DNA of 64,000 nt from Streptomyces sp. MMG1533 (lineage in GTDB: Bacteria; Actinomycetota; Actinomycetes; Streptomycetales; Streptomycetaceae). The notes beneath the pieces are model-generated. The model saw only the letters and a list, made by a program, of their open reading frames with translations, did not search any database and had not been told where the DNA came from. Both the position numbers and the translations under genes were made by a program. Of this stretch, positions 62,399 through 64,000 are shown piece by piece (the first letter of the stretch is position 1; each line of letters begins with the position of its first letter). The stretch lies in the NCBI RefSeq assembly GCF_001279775.1, contig NZ_LGDG01000122.1, positions 62,001 to 126,000 on the forward strand, in the 5' to 3' direction.

Positions 62399-63919
62399 AT
62401 GACGCCAGGACACGGCAGCACGGTTGACGGGGTGCTGCGACGAAGCGCCCGACGCACCCCCGCGCGGGTCGCGGTGGAGTACGGCGACCGATCCTGGACG
62501 TACGAGGAACTCGACGAGGCCGTGTCCCGCGCGGCGAGCCTCCTGCTCGGCCAGGGCCTGGACCCCGGTGACCGGGTCGGCGCCTACGGGCACAACTCCG
62601 ACGCCTATCTGATCGGCTTCCTCGCCTGCGCCCGCGCGGGCCTCGTGCACGTTCCGGTCAACCAGAACCTCACCGGCGACGACCTCGCGTACCTCGTCGG
62701 CCAGTCCGGCAGCTCCCTGGTCCTCACCGACCCCGACCTGTCCGCACAACTCCCCGACGGAGTCCGTGCGTTGCCCCTGCGCGACGCCGAGGACTCCCTG
62801 CTGGCGCGGCTTGCCACGACACCCGCGTACGACGGTCCCGAACCGCGCAGCGAGGACCTGGTGCAGCTGCTGTACACCTCCGGGACGACGGCCCTGCCCA
62901 AGGGCGCGATGATGACGCACCGCGCCCTGGTGCACGAGTACCTGAGCGCCATCACCGCCCTCGACCTCAGCGCGGGCGACCGGCCGGTGCACTCGCTGCC
63001 GCTGTACCACTCGGCACAGATGCATGTGTTCCTGCTGCCGTACCTCGCGGTCGGGGCCACCAACGTCATCCTCGACGCGCCCGACGGCGACCGCCTCCTC
63101 GACCTGGTCGAGACCGGCCGCGCGGACAGCCTGTTCGCCCCGCCCACGGTGTGGATCGGCCTGACGCGGCGTGCGGACTTCTCGACTCGTGACCTGAGCG
63201 GACTGCGCAAGGCGTACTACGGCGCGTCGATCATGCCGGTGCCCGTGCTGGAGGGCCTGCGCGAACGGCTCCCGAAACTCGCCTTCTACAACTGCTTCGG
63301 GCAGAGCGAGATCGGACCGCTGGCCACCGTCCTGGCACCCGATGAGCACAAGGGGCGCATGGACTCCTGCGGCCGGCCCGTCCTGTTCGTGGACGCCAAG
63401 GTGGTCGACGAGGACGGCAAGGACGTGCCCGACGGCACACCCGGCGAAATCGTCTACCGCTCCCCGCAGTTGTGCGAGGGCTACTGGGACAAGCCCGAGG
63501 AGACGGCCGAGGCCTTCCGCGACGGCTGGTTCCGCTCCGGCGACCTCGCGGTGCGCGACGCCCACGGCTACTTCACGATCGTCGACCGGGTGAAGGACGT
63601 CATCAACTCCGGTGGCGTACTGGTCGCTTCACGCCAGGTCGAGGACGCGCTGTACACGCACGAAGCCGTCGTCGAAGTCGCCGTCATCGGGCTGCCCGAC
63701 GAGCGGTGGATCGAGGCCGTCACGGCCGTTGTCGTCCCGCGCGGCGAGGTCGACGAGGCCGAACTCATCGAGCACGCACGCGAGAAGCTCGCCCACTTCA
63801 AGGCACCGAAGCGGGTGGTGTTCGTGGACGAGCTGCCGCGCAACGCCAGCGGGAAGATCCTCAAGAGGGAGCTGCGGGACCGGTTCGGGGACGCCCAGGC
63901 CCCCTCCGGCAGGGGTTAG
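62399..63919 (+). CDS. Acyl-CoA synthetase / AMP-dependent ligase
   Basis: 506 residues. YTSGTTALPKGAMMTH P-loop (about 161-176), GQSEIGPLATV, the RSGDLAVRDAHGYFTIVDRVKDVINSGG hinge region and catalytic lysine in NASGKILKRELRD. Differs from the ligase at 59151 in its substrate pocket and is closer to long-chain or malonyl/bile-acid type ligases. GAGGATC about 14 bases ahead of the ATG. Converges on a PaaK-like ligase, stops overlapping. Confidence 0.92.
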   Translation: MTPGHGSTVDGVLRRSARRTPARVAVEYGDRSWTYEELDEAVSRAASLLLGQGLDPGDRVGAYGHNSDAYLIGFLACARAGLVHVPVNQNLTGDDLAYLVGQSGSSLVLTDPDLSAQLPDGVRALPLRDAEDSLLARLATTPAYDGPEPRSEDLVQLLYTSGTTALPKGAMMTHRALVHEYLSAITALDLSAGDRPVHSLPLYHSAQMHVFLLPYLAVGATNVILDAPDGDRLLDLVETGRADSLFAPPTVWIGLTRRADFSTRDLSGLRKAYYGASIMPVPVLEGLRERLPKLAFYNCFGQSEIGPLATVLAPDEHKGRMDSCGRPVLFVDAKVVDEDGKDVPDGTPGEIVYRSPQLCEGYWDKPEETAEAFRDGWFRSGDLAVRDAHGYFTIVDRVKDVINSGGVLVASRQVEDALYTHEAVVEVAVIGLPDERWIEAVTAVVVPRGEVDEAELIEHAREKLAHFKAPKRVVFVDELPRNASGKILKRELRDRFGDAQAPSGRG

Positions 63920-64000
63920 CGGGGCCGAAGGTCCACGATCCGCCGGATCTTGCCCACGGACCGCTCCAACGACTCCGGATCGACGATCTCGACGGCGACG
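63916..64000 (-). CDS. Phenylacetate-CoA ligase-like protein, C-terminal end (continues beyond window)
   Basis: Open to the window edge: VAVEIVDPESLERSVGKIRRIVDLRPR then TAA. This matches the end of PaaK-type phenylacetate/aryl-CoA ligases (K-x-x-R-x-x-D-L-R). Stop codon overlaps that of the ligase at 62399-63919 by three or four bases. Only 27 residues are visible, so the identity rests on this tail. Confidence 0.6.
   Translation of the reverse strand, partial: VAVEIVDPESLERSVGKIRRIVDLRPR

Overview
The window is high-GC DNA with strong third-position GC bias, GTG and TTG starts, Tat and lipoprotein exports, an LAETG sortase substrate, a TPR-fused Ser/Thr kinase, a SpoIIE-type phosphatase and an ECF41 sigma factor. 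Together these point to a Streptomyces-type actinomycete chromosome. The content is accessory metabolism with many regulators and many gene remnants, which suggests a less conserved part of the chromosome (inference). No rRNA, tRNA, CRISPR array or intact insertion sequence was recognised.

Layout. 1-5.5 kb: end of an acetyltransferase, a MarR regulator, a leader-peptide-controlled PrmC-like methyltransferase, an MFS remnant, a PAS-PAS-GAF-PP2C phosphatase and a secreted protein. 5.6-10.2 kb: an SDR divergent from a FadH-like dienoyl-CoA reductase, then PadR and a secreted membrane-tailed protein. 10.3-12.5 kb: a fibronectin-III lipoprotein divergent from a GH75 chitosanase, with a perfect DasR-like palindrome between them. 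12.5-16.1 kb: an SDR/TetR pair and the dihydroxyacetone kinase operon dhaK-dhaL-dhaM. 16.4-23.2 kb: an aminotransferase preceded by a coupled 26-residue ORF, cstA-ybdD, and a DUF3311 protein divergent from an SSS symporter whose gene overlaps an ECF sigma factor and a membrane protein gene. 23.2-27.2 kb: isochorismatase-family hydrolase, DJ-1/PfpI protein, DUF6479 protein, four-helix Cys-rich protein and an acyl-CoA dehydrogenase with a KstR-like site.

27.8-35.8 kb: an XRE regulator divergent from a long redox cluster (Zn alcohol dehydrogenase, alpha/beta hydrolase, three SDR-type proteins, lipoprotein, MFS pump, cupin). 36.2-41.3 kb: a Tat-exported PaoABC-type molybdenum aldehyde oxidase with its XdhC/PaoD chaperone. 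42.3-45.8 kb: the pcaF-pcaI-pcaJ end of the beta-ketoadipate pathway, translationally coupled and divergent from a LysR regulator. 47.3-48.3 kb: the LAETG surface protein. 49.4-55.9 kb: an F420-reductase-like protein, an MpaB-like oxygenase, the kinase-TPR protein, a carotenoid-desaturase-like enzyme and a methyltransferase. 56-64 kb: a Tat-exported serine hydrolase, a nitronate monooxygenase/acyl-CoA ligase pair, a SigJ-like sigma factor, a second acyl-CoA ligase and the end of a PaaK-like ligase.

Two cross-cutting patterns stand out. First, at least eight gene remnants are present (MFS tail, histidine kinase tail, aromatic-acid permease half, sugar porter/MBL chimera, HxlR and quinone-oxidoreductase stumps, SDR tail, penicillin acylase N-terminus), several showing deletion junctions that can be placed within a few bases. 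Second, short perfect tandem duplications (8-27 bp) occur repeatedly between genes and once inside a coding region.
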